64,000 nt of DNA, taken from assembly GCF_025837155.1 (NCBI RefSeq), contig NZ_CP107549.1, positions 1,922,001 to 1,986,000 on the forward strand. Reading direction: 5' to 3'. The notes under the pieces were generated by a model. The model searched no databases, was not told the origin of the DNA, and saw only the letters and a program-made list of their open reading frames with translations. Position 1 is the first letter of the stretch. Every line of letters begins with the position of its first letter. Made by a program: the position numbers and the translations under genes. Source of the stretch: Pseudomonas sp. Z8(2022) (GTDB lineage Bacteria; Pseudomonadota; Gammaproteobacteria; Pseudomonadales; Pseudomonadaceae). Positions 23,531 through 35,700 of the stretch are shown in pieces.

Positions 23531-25044
23531 CGAATGGCGCCTTTCCGTTCCCCACTCATCTGGAAATGATCCGGGAGATGAGTTTGGGAAATCGCCCTTT
23601 GGTTGATCTGGTTCGGGAGATCCAAACTATCTATGTGACGGACGAGCGTCCTTGGATTATTGGATTCAGTGGCGGTAAAGACTCGACCTGCGTCTTGTCT
23701 CTAGTCTACATCGCCCTGCAACAGCTTCCCCCTGAGCAGCGAGACAAGCACGTTTATGTGGTTTCCTCTGACACCTTGGTGGAGACTCCAGTGGTCGTCG
23801 ACATGATCAATTCCGTCATTGAAACGATCAATGAGTCGGCAACGCTAGAGGGCCTGCCCATCAGCGCCCACAAAGTTGTCCCCAAAACGGACCAAACCTT
23901 CTGGGTGAATCTGCTGGGCCGGGGCTACCCGGCGCCCAATCAATCCTTCCGGTGGTGCACAGAGCGCATGAAGATCGATCCGGTCAGCGGGTTCATCCTG
24001 GATAAAGTTGCTCGGTTTGGCGAGGCTGTCGTGGTTCTGGGGTCTCGCTCAGAAGAGAGTGCCTCGCGTGCCCAAGTCATAGCCAAACACAAGATTGATG
24101 GATCTGCGCTGAGCCGGCACAGCTCTTTGCCGAACGCATACACTTACATGCCCATCGAAAGCTGGTCGGCGGATGAGGTATGGATGTATCTGATGAGCTC
24201 GCCTTGTCCGTGGGGCGGATCGAATCAGCTGCTGTTTGAGCTTTATAAAGGTTCGAATCAGGGCGAGTGCCCGCTGGTCATTGACAAAAGCACGCCCTCT
24301 TGCGGTAACAGTCGATTCGGTTGTTGGACCTGCACCGTGGTCACAGAAGACAAAGCCCTGCATGGGTTGATTGAGTCTGGTGCCGATTGGATGCGACCGC
24401 TGCTTGACTTTAGAGATCTACTTTATCGCTCGAGACAGCCTGAAAATGCCGATCATTATCGTAACTTCCGCCGTCGTACGGGGCGCGTTTCCTACAATAT
24501 CGGCGACATTAGTGACGACAGCGTGCAGGAGGTTCGTCATATTCCCGGCCCTTATCTTCTCCAAACCCGTCGAGACTTTCTCAGGGAGCTGCTGACGATT
24601 GAGAAAAGTATTAAGGAGCAGGGGCGTGATATGGAACTGATCACGCGGCCGGAACTACATATGATTCGTCGTGAATGGCTGCGGGACCCCAACGAGCCGG
24701 ATTGGGCGGACTCCCTTCCGGGCATCTATCGCGAGGTGTATGGCGAAGATCTGGATTGGGTTGAGGATGATGCCGGAGCGTTTACAAAAGCTGATTCACA
24801 GACGCTAGAGCTTCTTTCCGAGGCTTATGACGTGCCCGCAGCATTGATTCGAAAGATGCTGGAGGCGGAACTGGAAGTGTCCGGTCTTGGTAAACGCAGG
24901 GGAATATTAGAGCGGTTGGAGTCCCTTCTTCAACGGGATTGGGAAGAACTCTCTGTGATCAACGCGCGCAACGCTGAGTATCGGAAATACGAACGGTCTC
25001 ACGTTGAAGACGTTAAAGATGAATTTGCTGAGTTCCTACTCTGA
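23527..25044 (+). CDS. dndC: DNA phosphorothioation PAPS reductase-like protein DndC
   Basis: 505 residues. The ATP pyrophosphatase P-loop SGGKDST is at 48-54 (IIGFSGGKDSTCVLSLV), as in PAPS reductases and ThiI-like sulfurtransferases. A cysteine cluster, C259, C266 and C269 (CGNSRFGCWTC), fits the [4Fe-4S] ligands known for DndC, with further Cys upstream. It activates the DNA backbone or sulfur carrier with ATP for oxygen-to-sulfur exchange. Starts in a 4-base overlap with dndB and shares one base with the dndD start. Full length, intact. Confidence 0.97.
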   Translation: MTNGAFPFPTHLEMIREMSLGNRPLVDLVREIQTIYVTDERPWIIGFSGGKDSTCVLSLVYIALQQLPPEQRDKHVYVVSSDTLVETPVVVDMINSVIETINESATLEGLPISAHKVVPKTDQTFWVNLLGRGYPAPNQSFRWCTERMKIDPVSGFILDKVARFGEAVVVLGSRSEESASRAQVIAKHKIDGSALSRHSSLPNAYTYMPIESWSADEVWMYLMSSPCPWGGSNQLLFELYKGSNQGECPLVIDKSTPSCGNSRFGCWTCTVVTEDKALHGLIESGADWMRPLLDFRDLLYRSRQPENADHYRNFRRRTGRVSYNIGDISDDSVQEVRHIPGPYLLQTRRDFLRELLTIEKSIKEQGRDMELITRPELHMIRREWLRDPNEPDWADSLPGIYREVYGEDLDWVEDDAGAFTKADSQTLELLSEAYDVPAALIRKMLEAELEVSGLGKRRGILERLESLLQRDWEELSVINARNAEYRKYERSHVEDVKDEFAEFLL

Positions 25045-27038
25045 TGCTGATACAAAATTTGACTCTGACCAATTTCCGAGTTTACGAAGGTACCAACAGC
25101 TTTGACTTGAGTCCTGTTAAGCGCTGTGGCAAAACACCGCCGATCATTTTGTTTGGCGGTTTGAACGGGGCTGGAAAAACGAGCATCCTGTCTGGAGTGC
25201 GTCTAGCTCTGTACGGGCGCCTTTCGCTCGGTTCTGCCGTTTCGCAAAAGCGCTACGATAACTATCTGCTCGAGTCGATTCACCACTCCAAGGAGACGAA
25301 CCGGTCGCCGAATACGGCGTCGGTCGAGATAACTTTTACCTACGCAAAGCTGGGTACTGAGAACCAATATCAGGTCAAGCGTCAGTGGGAGCGGAAAAGG
25401 ACGGGTGTTAAGGAAGCGTTAACCGTTCTACAAGATGGTCAGGTGATTCAAGGCCTTTCCTACGACCAGGCGCAAAACTTTCTGAATGAGCTGATCCCCA
25501 GCGGCGTGTCCGACCTGTTCTTCTTTGACGGCGAGAAGATCGCCGAGCTGGCCGATGACACTGGAGGTGCCGCGCTTGAGCAGTCCATCAAAAAACTGTT
25601 AGGTCTGGATATCGTGGAGCGGCTGTCCGGAGACTTAACGGTTCTCAAGCGCAGCATCACCAAGCGATCTTCGGTCGAAACAATTCAGGCTGAAATTGAC
25701 ACTCAAAAAGCAATGCTAGAGGCAAGGCGCCACCAGATCGAGCAGGTTCGCCAGGATATAAATGCGGTGATGGTTCAACGTTCTGAGGTGCAGAGTCACA
25801 TCGCCCAGCTGCAGAAAAACATCGACGGTCGGGGCGGCCATTTTTCAGCGTCCCGAAAAGACCTAGAAACCGACCTTGGTCGGCTGCAGAGTCAAAAAGA
25901 TGCGCTTATCGCACAGATAAGCGGGCTAATTTCTGATGCTGCCCCTCTGGCCCTGGCCCAAGACCTTTGCGAGAGAACCAAAACTCAAATTGAGCAAGAC
26001 TTGTCTGCTCAAGCAGCGCATCAGAAACATGCGCTGCTATGCAGCTACTCTGAGCAACTTAGTAAGCAACTTTCAGGTGTGCTGCCAACTGACGCGATGG
26101 CAGTGGTGTCTAGGGAGTTAGATGTTGTTCTTGCGCAAAATACTAACACTATGCTTAGTGAGATACTGCATGACGTGACGCCCATGCAGGCCAGCCGCTT
26201 ATTGTCCATGTTTAAAGATGCACAGAGACAAGCCACTGACTCGGCACAGATGTTTCTGGCCCTGGAAGTCGTTGAGGCGGCGCTCGATGAGATGGGGGCG
26301 GCGCTAGCCCGCGCCCCGGATGACCGATTGATTGCTGATGATTTCGAGAGCTTACAAAACCTGCAGCAACAAATCGGTTGGTTGGATGCCAAACTAGATG
26401 AGCTGAAGGCTTCTGGCAGAGAGATTGCTAAAGGTGCTGTCGAGATAGCACGTAAGCTAGACCGTCTTTACGAAGACGCGGCCAAAACTAGCGATCAGAA
26501 ACGTATGCTGGATTACATCGGCAAAATTAGTGGATTGCTCAAAAATTTCGTGGATCAAACGTCGGAAGCGAAGATCCGGGACCTTGAAGCTCAGTTTGCT
26601 GAGCGTTTTTCCAAGCTGGCCCGCAAAGACGACATGCAACTGCAGATCCGCATTGACGCGACGACCTTTCAAATTCAGCTCCTGTCGGAGTCGGGTCGCC
26701 CTATTGCCAAAGACGAGCTGTCCGCGGGTGAAAAGCAGATCTTCGCGATATCGGTGCTCGAGGCGCTTGCCAAAACATCTAGCCGCCAGTTGCCGATGAT
26801 CGTTGATACACCGCTGGGCCGTTTGGACTCGCGTCATCGGAGCAAGCTTATTGAAGGCTACTTCCCAACCGCCAGTCATCAGATGATTGTCCTATCCACG
26901 GACACCGAGGTCGACGAGTCATTCTACGAGGATCTTGCGGCGGATATCTCTCGCGCTTATCGGCTCGAATACGATCCCCAAAAGGGCGCGACCCGGGCTA
27001 GTGAAGGATACTTCTGGAAGATAAGGGAGGCGGGCTGA
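25044..27038 (+). CDS. dndD: DNA sulfur modification ATPase DndD
   Basis: 664 residues of SMC/Rad50 type. Walker A NGAGKTSI at about 41-48 after FGGL, then LALYGRLSLG; the FFFDGEKIAELADD motif near residue 155; long coiled coils about 200-300 and 410-500; ABC signature ELSAGEKQIFAISVLEAL and Walker B MIVDTPLGRLDSRHR near the C-terminus. DndD supplies ATP hydrolysis and DNA nicking or remodelling during sulfur insertion. Its hinge has no CxxC motif, unlike the related ATPase at 10812. Overlaps dndC by one base and is one base from dndE. Confidence 0.95.
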   Translation: MLIQNLTLTNFRVYEGTNSFDLSPVKRCGKTPPIILFGGLNGAGKTSILSGVRLALYGRLSLGSAVSQKRYDNYLLESIHHSKETNRSPNTASVEITFTYAKLGTENQYQVKRQWERKRTGVKEALTVLQDGQVIQGLSYDQAQNFLNELIPSGVSDLFFFDGEKIAELADDTGGAALEQSIKKLLGLDIVERLSGDLTVLKRSITKRSSVETIQAEIDTQKAMLEARRHQIEQVRQDINAVMVQRSEVQSHIAQLQKNIDGRGGHFSASRKDLETDLGRLQSQKDALIAQISGLISDAAPLALAQDLCERTKTQIEQDLSAQAAHQKHALLCSYSEQLSKQLSGVLPTDAMAVVSRELDVVLAQNTNTMLSEILHDVTPMQASRLLSMFKDAQRQATDSAQMFLALEVVEAALDEMGAALARAPDDRLIADDFESLQNLQQQIGWLDAKLDELKASGREIAKGAVEIARKLDRLYEDAAKTSDQKRMLDYIGKISGLLKNFVDQTSEAKIRDLEAQFAERFSKLARKDDMQLQIRIDATTFQIQLLSESGRPIAKDELSAGEKQIFAISVLEALAKTSSRQLPMIVDTPLGRLDSRHRSKLIEGYFPTASHQMIVLSTDTEVDESFYEDLAADISRAYRLEYDPQKGATRASEGYFWKIREAG

Positions 27039-27039
27039 C

Positions 27040-27405
27040 ATGTTTCCAACGCGCATACATTTGAGTAAGAAAACCTGGGACAAGCTGCAGTTTCTGCAGA
27101 CCAAAATTCGCTTAACTCCGAACGTAACGGCACGGATTGCAATCGCACTGGCCCTCAAAGACACGCGCATTGCGTCCATTAACGAGAGCAAGCCCGAGCA
27201 AACCCACGTCATCAACCGGGACGTCTTATTTGGTGAGTATGAAAAAGCGTACGAAGCGTTGATTCGCCAATTTTGCGCCGAGCAGGAAGTTCAGAGTGAC
27301 ATTCAGGATGTGATTCGTTCGCTGATCGACAGCGGGCTGCATAAGCTTGGTCACTTAAAGAAGCTGTCTGACTTAAAGAGCATTTTTCCGTGTGTTTCAG
27401 TTTAG
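27040..27405 (+). CDS. dndE: DNA sulfur modification protein DndE
   Basis: 121 residues with the DndE layout: basic N-terminus FPTRIHLSKKTWDKLQFLQTK, then LTPNVTARIAIALALKD, and ...VINRDVLFGEYEKAYEALIRQF. DndE is a small DNA-binding protein (nicked dsDNA) required for PT formation. The start is one base after the dndD stop with GGAGG-like sequence inside the dndD end. Last gene of the operon; a weak GAGG/CCTC hairpin with TTTT follows at about 27406-27424. No dndA follows, so IscS or another desulfurase is probably used. Confidence 0.93.
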   Translation: MFPTRIHLSKKTWDKLQFLQTKIRLTPNVTARIAIALALKDTRIASINESKPEQTHVINRDVLFGEYEKAYEALIRQFCAEQEVQSDIQDVIRSLIDSGLHKLGHLKKLSDLKSIFPCVSV

Positions 27406-27514
27406 GGAGGGGCCGCCTCTTTTCATCCTGAGCGGGGATCTAGTGGAGTGTCTGGATAGTTCGTTTATTTTTTGAATATACTGCGTGCACTTTCATCATG
27501 AATTGAGCGCGTAT

Positions 27515-28593
27515 ATGGCCCGACCAGCAGCTCCATTTGTTTTAACGCTGACCGATGCCGAGTCTTGCAGGGCTGGCTGCGCATGACGTCGCTGCCGCAG
27601 AGCCTCGCCCAACGGGCGCGGATTCTGCTGCGACTGGCCGACGGCCAGACCCCCAAGGAGATCAGTGAGCAGCTGCACATCTCCGCGCCAGTGGTCTTCA
27701 AATGGCGCAAGCGCTATCAGGACGCCGGCCTGGAGGGGCTGAATGATCTGCCGCGCAGTGGGCAGCCGCGCAAGCTCGACGAGGCGAAGATCAAGGAAAT
27801 TCTGACCCTGACGACCCAGCGGGTACCCCGTGAAGCCACCCACTGGAGCCTGCGGCTGATGGCCAAGTACGCCGGGGTCGCCGTCTGGCAAGTCGCCCAG
27901 GTGTGGGCGGCCGCCGACCTCAAGCCCCATCGGCTGAAAACCTTCAAGATCAGCAACGACCCGCATTTCGCCGACAAAGTGGTCGATGTGGTCGGGCTGT
28001 ACCTGAATCCGCCTGACAACGCGCTGGTGCTGTCGGTGGACGAAAAAACACAGATCCAGGCGCTGGATCGCACCCAGCCCATGCTGCCGCTCAAGCCTGG
28101 GCAGATCGAACGGCGGACGCATGACTACAAGCGCCACGGCACGGCCAGTCTGTATGCCGCCTTTGACATCCTGACCGGCCAGGTCATCGGTCGCATCACC
28201 CAGCGACACCGGGCCAAGGAGTTCCTGGCCTTCCTGCAGCAGATCGACCGCAGCACCCCCGCCGAGCTGGATTTGCATGTGATTCTGGACAACAGCGCGA
28301 CGCACAAGACCGCAGCCGTCAGGGCGTGGCTGGAAAAGCATCCCCGCTTCAAGCTGCACTTCACGCCGACCAGCGCCTCCTGGCTGAACGCCGTGGAGGG
28401 CTGGTTTGCGCAACTGGAACGACGGGCGATCTATCGGGACGCGTTCAGCAGTGTGGCGGATCTGCGAGCGGCCATCCGGCGTTTCATTGAGGCCCATAAC
28501 GAACACTCAGCCAAGCCGTTTCGCTGGAACAAAACCGCCGAATCCATAATCAGCTCGGTACATCGGGCAAAGCTGGCCGCAATCAAACTGTAG
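27515..28593 (+). pseudogene. IS630-family transposase, frameshifted near the start and cut at the end
   Basis: The normal N-terminus MARPAAPFVLTLTDAES is in one frame from 27515, and the rest (LQGWLRMTSLPQSLAQRARILLRLADG...) in the next, consistent with loss of one T near 27562. The downstream frame runs intact: HTH (PKEISEQLHISAPVVFKWRKRYQ), then the DDE domain LVLSVDEKTQIQALDR, VILDNSATHKT, SASWLNAVEGWFAQLERR. The last residues and stop are formed at 28591-28593 inside the end of the next IS element, so the natural 3' end is missing. Neither IS630 terminus could be placed. Confidence 0.85.
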
Positions 28594-28596
28594 TGG

Positions 28597-29789
<1,193 letters not shown>

Positions 29790-29829
29790 TCTCGCCCTAA
29801 ATGGGTGTCTGGGGTTAGTAGACCACTAC

Positions 29830-30081
29830 ACTGCCGAGCGTGCTCCAACCGGAGTTATCCTCATTAGCGGCCTGGAAGAGTGCTTGCGCCATCACATCGT
29901 CAATCAGGCGATTGAAGAGCGTGTCGACATCAACATGCTTCTCGAACAAGGCCACGTCATGGTCCTGTACCGCGTTGCGGATCTGCAGGACGGAATAGGT
30001 TGGTGTGGTCGTGTAGTAGTAGAAACCACCCACTGAAACGGCAACCAGCCCCAGAACGGACAGAAGTAACTTCCTTTTCAT
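29830..30081 (-). pseudogene. DUF2939-like protein truncated by IS3
   Basis: Begins at 30081 (MKRKLLLSVLGLVAVSVGGFYYYTTTPTYSVLQIRNAVQDHDVALFEKHVDVDTLFNRL) with AGGAG eight bases upstream. It has a signal anchor (about 4-24) and the TYSVLQIRNAVQDHD...HVD pattern of DUF2939, a membrane-anchored family of unknown function. After 84 codons it runs into the IS3 end and stops at once with unrelated residues; the C-terminal half is absent from the window. Confidence 0.75.
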
Positions 30082-30479
30082 CAGGCTCCTCACAAGCATT
30101 TTTGGGGCTATCCAGTTTGTGATCGAAAACCAGCCAGCGCCGGCTTCACACGTCGGAGTTTGGCGTTATCTGTTCTGGCTGGCCAGTAAGCGGGATCTTT
30201 TTGTGTGATCAGCGCGCGACGCATCTACCTCTGCCGGTCTCGCCAGCCCCACAACCCAGTCGGTAAATAATCGGAGACACGATATTGATGCTGCCGAGCG
30301 TCAGCTCGGGGTCGACTCTGTCTTTCGTGACTGACCGCTCCTGGCCGGTCGCAGCCGAACAGCCCAGGCTCTACCCCCGTAAAAGGTCTACCGAATGCGC
30401 GCACCCTAGTGGGACTGTGAAACACAACAGGCTACGGTTTTTGGCAGTTGCCGTATCAGCACTCAAGAAAAAACTGATA
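30082..30479. other. Gene-free stretch between IS elements
   Basis: About 400 bases with no supported gene. It must include the promoter of the DUF2939 fragment. An inverted repeat GTATCAG/CTGATAC (30453-30459 and 30474-30480) lies at its right end beside the stop codon of the next fragment and could be a terminator for it. Otherwise I see nothing. Confidence 0.5.
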
Positions 30480-30663
30480 CTAGAATCGCCGGTGTAAATC
30501 CGGGAAGAGCAGTTGAGCGAACCATACTGGGAAGCCAGGATAAAGGTCGCGAGACTTGGGTGACGGCGCTTCTACCACCCCAAGCAGCAGCAACTCCTTG
30601 AGCTGATTGGCCGCCGTCTTATCGTGCAGGTTGAAGTACGCCTTGAAGTCGGCGCGCGATACC
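30480..30663 (-). pseudogene. C-terminal fragment of a winged-helix protein, possibly Fic family
   Basis: Only the last 60 residues remain (RADFKAYFNLHDKTAANQLKELLLLGVVEAPSP...PVWFAQLLFPDLHRRF, stop at 30480). The helix-turn-helix followed by GVVEAPSP is like the C-terminal winged helix of Fic proteins, but no catalytic HPFxxGN motif is left, so the assignment is tentative. The upstream part was lost where the IS3-family element starts at 30664. Confidence 0.45.
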
Positions 30664-30725
30664 GGGTTCTACCCAGTTAACACGGACACTTTCGAGTAAG
30701 CTCATACCGAGCTGAAGGAGTGTTC

Positions 30726-31022
30726 ATGAAGCGCAAGAAATACAGTCCCGAGTTCAAGCGGGAAGCCATCGAGTTGGTTCGTCGTTCAGGGGCGAGCTGT
30801 CGACAAGTGGCCCTGGAGATTGGTGTGGCTCCGAACCTGCTCACACGCTGGGTTCGAGAAGCACAGCCAGGCACAGAAAAGGCCTTTCCCGGAACCGGTA
30901 GTCCGCGAGATGAGGAGCTTGCCCGCCTCAAGCGTGAGTTGGCCCGGGTCACCAAGGAACGTGATTTTTTAAGAGACGCGGCAGCGTACTTTGCCAAGGA
31001 GTCATCGAGCGGTACACGGTGA
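30726..31022 (+). CDS. IS3-family transposase OrfA
   Basis: 98 residues from [47 protein letters not shown] with a GAAGGAG ribosome site. HTH followed by the coiled coil [32 protein letters not shown]. Overlaps orfB by 4 bases. Confidence 0.94.
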   Translation: MKRKKYSPEFKREAIELVRRSGASCRQVALEIGVAPNLLTRWVREAQPGTEKAFPGTGSPRDEELARLKRELARVTKERDFLRDAAAYFAKESSSGTR

Positions 31023-31879
31023 TCCAGCGCTGCCGCAACGAGTACCCGGTACGCCTGATGTGCCGTTGCCTGAAGGTTTCCGCCAGCGGCTACTATGCCT
31101 GGCAGGATCGCGAGCCAAGCTCACGTGCTCAAGAGAATGTGCGCCTGGTGAGGCGCATTCGTGAGATTCACGAAGACAGCCGTGGTGTCATCGGAGCACC
31201 ACGCATGCACGAGGATCTGCGCGACGAGGGCGAAACCGTCAGCCTGAATCGCGTTGCTCGCCTGATGGCGGCTGAGCAAATTCAAGGCTGGCCACGCCGG
31301 AAGCGGCGTGGCTTTGGGAGAGTGGCCAGCAGCCGTCCAGCAGGCGTGAAAAACCTGCTGGAGCGCGACTTCACCGCGCAGGAACCAGAGCGCAAGTGGG
31401 TCACGGACATCACGGAAATCGCCACCCAGGAAGGCAAACTCTTTCTATGCGTGGTGCTCGACTTGTACAGCAAGCTGGTGATCGGTTGGTCGATGCACCA
31501 CCGCCAGGATCGGCAGATGGTGATTCGAGCGGTGGAGATGGCGATCTGGCAGCGCCAGGGTGACTGGTCAGTGATCCTGCATTCGGATCGCGGCAGCCAA
31601 TTCACCAGCGCCGACTACCAGCGCTTTCTGAATCGCAACACGCTGGTTTGCAGCATGAGTGCCGTCGGGCACTGCGGCGACAACGCTGCCTGTGAAGGCT
31701 TCTTCGGTCAGCTCAAACGGGAGCGCGTTGTCCATCAGTCATATCGAACTCGTGATGAAGCACGAGCGGATCTCTTCGACTACATCGAGCGGTTTCATAA
31801 CCCACGAATGCGTCGTAGAGTCGCCCGGCAAGATCTGAAGTTTTCAGCCCTTTTCAAACCGTCCGTGGAAATGGGGTAG
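31019..31879 (+). CDS. IS3-family transposase OrfB
   Basis: 286 residues from a GTG at 31019. HTH_21 ([42 protein letters not shown]) and DDE core ([49 protein letters not shown]). The stop lies in the right inverted repeat. Intact. Confidence 0.94.
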   Translation: MIQRCRNEYPVRLMCRCLKVSASGYYAWQDREPSSRAQENVRLVRRIREIHEDSRGVIGAPRMHEDLRDEGETVSLNRVARLMAAEQIQGWPRRKRRGFGRVASSRPAGVKNLLERDFTAQEPERKWVTDITEIATQEGKLFLCVVLDLYSKLVIGWSMHHRQDRQMVIRAVEMAIWQRQGDWSVILHSDRGSQFTSADYQRFLNRNTLVCSMSAVGHCGDNAACEGFFGQLKRERVVHQSYRTRDEARADLFDYIERFHNPRMRRRVARQDLKFSALFKPSVEMG

Positions 31880-31884
31880 AACCC

Positions 31885-32700
31885 GAAACTCAATTCCCGC
31901 TTTTGCTAACAGCGGCAATCGCTGACCCGAACCAGTTGGAAATGGCGGTGCTGAACCTGGTCGTCAATGCGCGGGATGCGATGCCCAGTGGCGGTGTAAT
32001 CACGATTGCCGCAGTGGAGCGGGAAATTTCCGATGCAGAAGACGGACTGAAGCCTGGGCGATACGTCTGTCTGCTGATCACGGACACTGGCACCGGGATG
32101 GATAGCGCAACGCTTCAGCGAGCCAAGGAGCCATTCTTCACGACCAAGGGCGCTGGTAAAGGTACCGGCCTAGGGCTTTCTATGGTTCATGGCCTCGCGG
32201 AGCAATCCGGGGGATGTCTTCACCTGAGAAGTGAACCCGGTCGGGGTACTACAGCCGAGCTTTGGCTACCGGCCGTGGACGCTCCAGCCACAGGCAACCC
32301 GGATGGCGCTGCACCCTCGTTGCAGGGCATGGAGCTGAAGGATCGATCCGTCCTGGTGGTTGATGACGACCCGCTGGTGCTACTCAGTACCACCGCGATG
32401 CTGGAGGATCTCGGGGCGACCGTTTCGCAGGCAAGCTCGGCGGAAGAGGCCGTCGCTGCGTTGAAAACAATGATCGTTGACCTGGTTATTACAGATCAGG
32501 TGATGCCGGGTATGACGGGGACACAGTTGGCTGAACAGCTGCGCTCCACACATCCCCGATTGCCTGTAATCCTCGCCTCGGGCTTCGCCGACAAAGCGGC
32601 TGAGGAGTTGGGATTCAGGTTGCCCAGGCTTTACAAGCCATTCGATCAGGAAACGTTGGCGCGTGTTTCGCTACAGGCACTATTCCTGCCTGCAGGGTGA
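31885..32700 (+). pseudogene. Hybrid sensor histidine kinase, C-terminal fragment
   Basis: Coding similarity begins at the IS3 boundary (a first Met is at 31903) and lacks any sensor, HAMP or H-box. It contains the ATPase domain with N box NLVVNARDAMP, G1 DTGTGMD, G2 GKGTGLGLSMVHG and then a receiver domain (VLVVDDDPLVLLS, phospho-acceptor D in LVITDQVMPG, K in PRLYKPF). The parental gene would be a PAS-type hybrid kinase. Without the His phosphorylation site the remnant cannot autophosphorylate in the normal way. It ends 60 bases before recC. Confidence 0.85.
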
Positions 32701-32759
32701 CTCACCTTGTCGTCAAATACTGGCAAACTTGCGCTTCGATTTTCGACAGGAGTCAGTCG

Positions 32760-35700
32760 ATGTCTGCCAGCCCGGAGCTGTCCCCCGGTCTCATCGTCAT
32801 TCACGGCAATCACCTCGAAGAGCTGCGCGCCCTGGCGGTGCAGTGGATGCGGCGCTATCCGTTGCAGCCCCTGGAGAACGAAGTCTTGCTGGTGCAGAGC
32901 AACGGCATTGCCCAGTGGCTCAAGCTGGCGCTGGCCGAGCGTGACGGCTGTGGCATCGCTGCCGCGCTGGATGTCGATCTGCCCGCCCGCTTTCTCTGGC
33001 AGGCGTATCGCAACGTACTCGGCAAGGACGCGATTCCGCAGCAATCTCCCTTGGACAAGGCGCCGCTGACCTGGCGTCTGATGCGGCTGTTGCCGGGCTT
33101 GCTGGCAGAAGAGGCCTTCGCTCCGTTGCGGCGCTTTCTCGCCGATGATCAGGACCTGCGCAAGCGCTACCAGCTGGCCGAACGCCTGGCTGATCTGTTC
33201 GACCAGTACCAGGTCTACCGCGCCGACTGGCTGGCGGACTGGGCCGCCGGACATGATCGCCTGCGCACCTCTCGCGGCGGTGAACGGGTTCTGCAAGGTG
33301 ATTCGTGCTGGCAGCCCGCGCTCTGGCGCGCCTTGCTGGCGGACGTTGGCGAGCAGCATCTGGCCGAGAGCCGCGCCGGTGTGCATCCGCGTTTCGTCGC
33401 CCGCCTCGGCGAGCTTGATGCACCGCCGCCCGGCCTGCCCCGACGCATCACTGTTTTCGGTATTTCCTCGCTGCCGGCCCAGGTGCTCGAGGCGTTGGCA
33501 GCCATGGCGCGCTTCAGCCAGGTCATGCTCTACGTGCACAACCCCTGTCAGCACCACTGGGGGGATATCGTCGAAGACAAGGACCTGCTGCGTCACGAGT
33601 ACCGTCGCCAGCAGCGCAAGGGCAGGCCGGGCGCGCAGATCGGTCTGTTCGAGCAGGAGGACATGCACCAGCACGGGCAGCCGCTGCTGGCAGCCTGGGG
33701 CAAGCAGGGGCGCGACTACATCAACCTGCTGGATCAGTACGACGAGCCGCAGCGCTACCGCGAGCAGTTCGAGCGCATCGACCTGTTCAGCCCGTCCAGT
33801 GAAAGCAACCTGCTTGGTCAACTGCAGAACGATATTCTCGATCTGCGTCCGTTGGCGGAGACTCGCAGCACCTGGCCTGCCGTCGACCCAGCCAGGGACC
33901 ATTCGCTGCGTTTTCACATAGCCCACAGTGCCCAGCGCGAGGTGGAGATACTCCACGACCAGTTGCTGGCCAGCTTCAGCGAGGACGCCACGTTGCGACC
34001 GCGCGACGTGATCGTCATGGTGCCGGACGTCAACGCCTATGCACCGCATATCCAGGCCGTGTTCGGCCAGTTTGCCAGCGACGACCCGCGTTTCATCCCC
34101 TTCACCCTGGCCGACCAGGGCCTGCGCGGGAAGGAACCGATGATCATCGCACTGGAGCATTTGCTGCGCCTGCCGGAGAGCCGCTTCAGCGTAAGCGAGA
34201 TCCTCGATCTGCTGGATGTCGCCGCGCTGCGTCAGCGCTTTGCCATCGCCGAGGATCAGTTGCCCACGTTACGCCGCTGGCTGGAGGGCGCCGGTGTGCG
34301 TTGGGGGCTGGATGCGAGCCAGCGACAATCGCTCGGCCTTGGCGAGAATCTGGAGCAGAACACCTGGCGCTTCGGTCTGCGGCGCATGCTGCTGGGCTAT
34401 GCGGTGGGTGCAGCCGATGCCTTTGCCGGTATCGAACCCTATGACGAGATCGGCGGGCTGGATGCCGTACTGATCGGCCCGGTAACGCGACTGCTGGAAG
34501 CCCTCGAGCGACATGTGCAGCAACTGCGTGAACCCGCCACGCCTGCGCTGTGGGGCGAGCGCCTGCGCGGGTTGCTCGGCGACTTCTTCCAGGCGCAGAA
34601 CGACCGCGAGGAGGTTCTGGTTACCCAACTGCTCGATGCGCTGGATGCCTGGCTGGAGCTTTGCGAGGCTGCCACGCTGGACGAAGCGCTGACCTTGCCG
34701 GTGGTACGCGAAGCCTGGCTTGGCGGGCTTGATCAGGGGCGGCTGAGCCAGCGTTTTCTCGCCGGTGCGGTGAGTTTCTGCACCCTGATGCCGATGCGCG
34801 CGATTCCATTCCGCCAGGTCTGTCTGCTGGGCATGAATGATGGCGACTACCCGCGCAGCCAGGCGCCGCTGGATTTCGATCTGATGGCGGGTGATTACCG
34901 ACCCGGTGACCGTTCACGTCGCGAGGATGATCGCTATCTGCTGCTGGAAGCACTGCTGGCGGCGCGTGATCGTCTGTATATCAGCTGGGTAGGGCGCAGC
35001 ATTCGCGACAACAGCGAGCGACCGCCGTCCGTGTTGGTCGGTCAGTTGCGCGACCATCTGGCCAGTGCCTGGACACTGGCGGGTGGCGGTGACCTGCTGC
35101 ATGGCCTGACGACCGAGCACCCCTTGCAACCGTTCAGCCGACGTTACTTCGATGGCGATGCGCAGTTGTTCAGCTATGCCCGTGAATGGGCAGCGCTGCA
35201 TGGCCAGGCTGCGGCGAGTGAGGATGCTGCACCCTTGTCTTCCTGGGAAGAGGGACGACAACTGACCCCCGAGTTGTTGCAGTCATTCCTGCGTGATCCG
35301 GTGAAGTGTTTCTTCACCCGCCGGCTGAAAGTTTTTCTCGATGAAGAAGAGCAGGCGCAGCTGGACAGTGAGCCATTTGCCCTCGATGGTCTGCAGCGCT
35401 ACCAACTGCAGGAAGCCCTGCTCAAGGCGGCTGTGGCGACTGACGAAGATGTCGAGGAGGCGCTGAGGTCTGCAGCCGACCGCCTGCAACGCAGTGGCGT
35501 CCTGCCGTTGGCCGGTTTCGGCGAGCAGTATCGCAACACCTTGTTGGAGCCCTTGCCGGCACAGTTGCGGCGTTATCAGGGGCTCTGTCTGTGCTGGCCT
35601 ACTCTCCTGGAATCGCCACAGCGTCTGCTGTTCAGTGCAGCCGGTGTTGAGCTTGACGGCTGGCTTGCCGGACTGCGGCAGAAGGCCGATGGCAGCCTGG

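Larger units (their letters stand above)
30664..31884. mobile_element. IS3-family insertion sequence, about 1221 bp
   Basis: Ends match as inverted repeats: GGGTTCTACCC at 30664-30674 and GGGTAGAACCC at 31874-31884, with similarity (ACGGAC) continuing inward. orfA and orfB lie on the plus strand. No 3-bp direct duplication is evident, and different broken genes flank the two sides, which suggests an element-mediated deletion or recombination after insertion. Confidence 0.85.

Noticed and set aside
32646..34160. 504-aa open frame on the minus strand
   Set aside because: It is exactly opposite recC, with composition that mirrors RecC codon bias and no recognisable domain or ribosome site.
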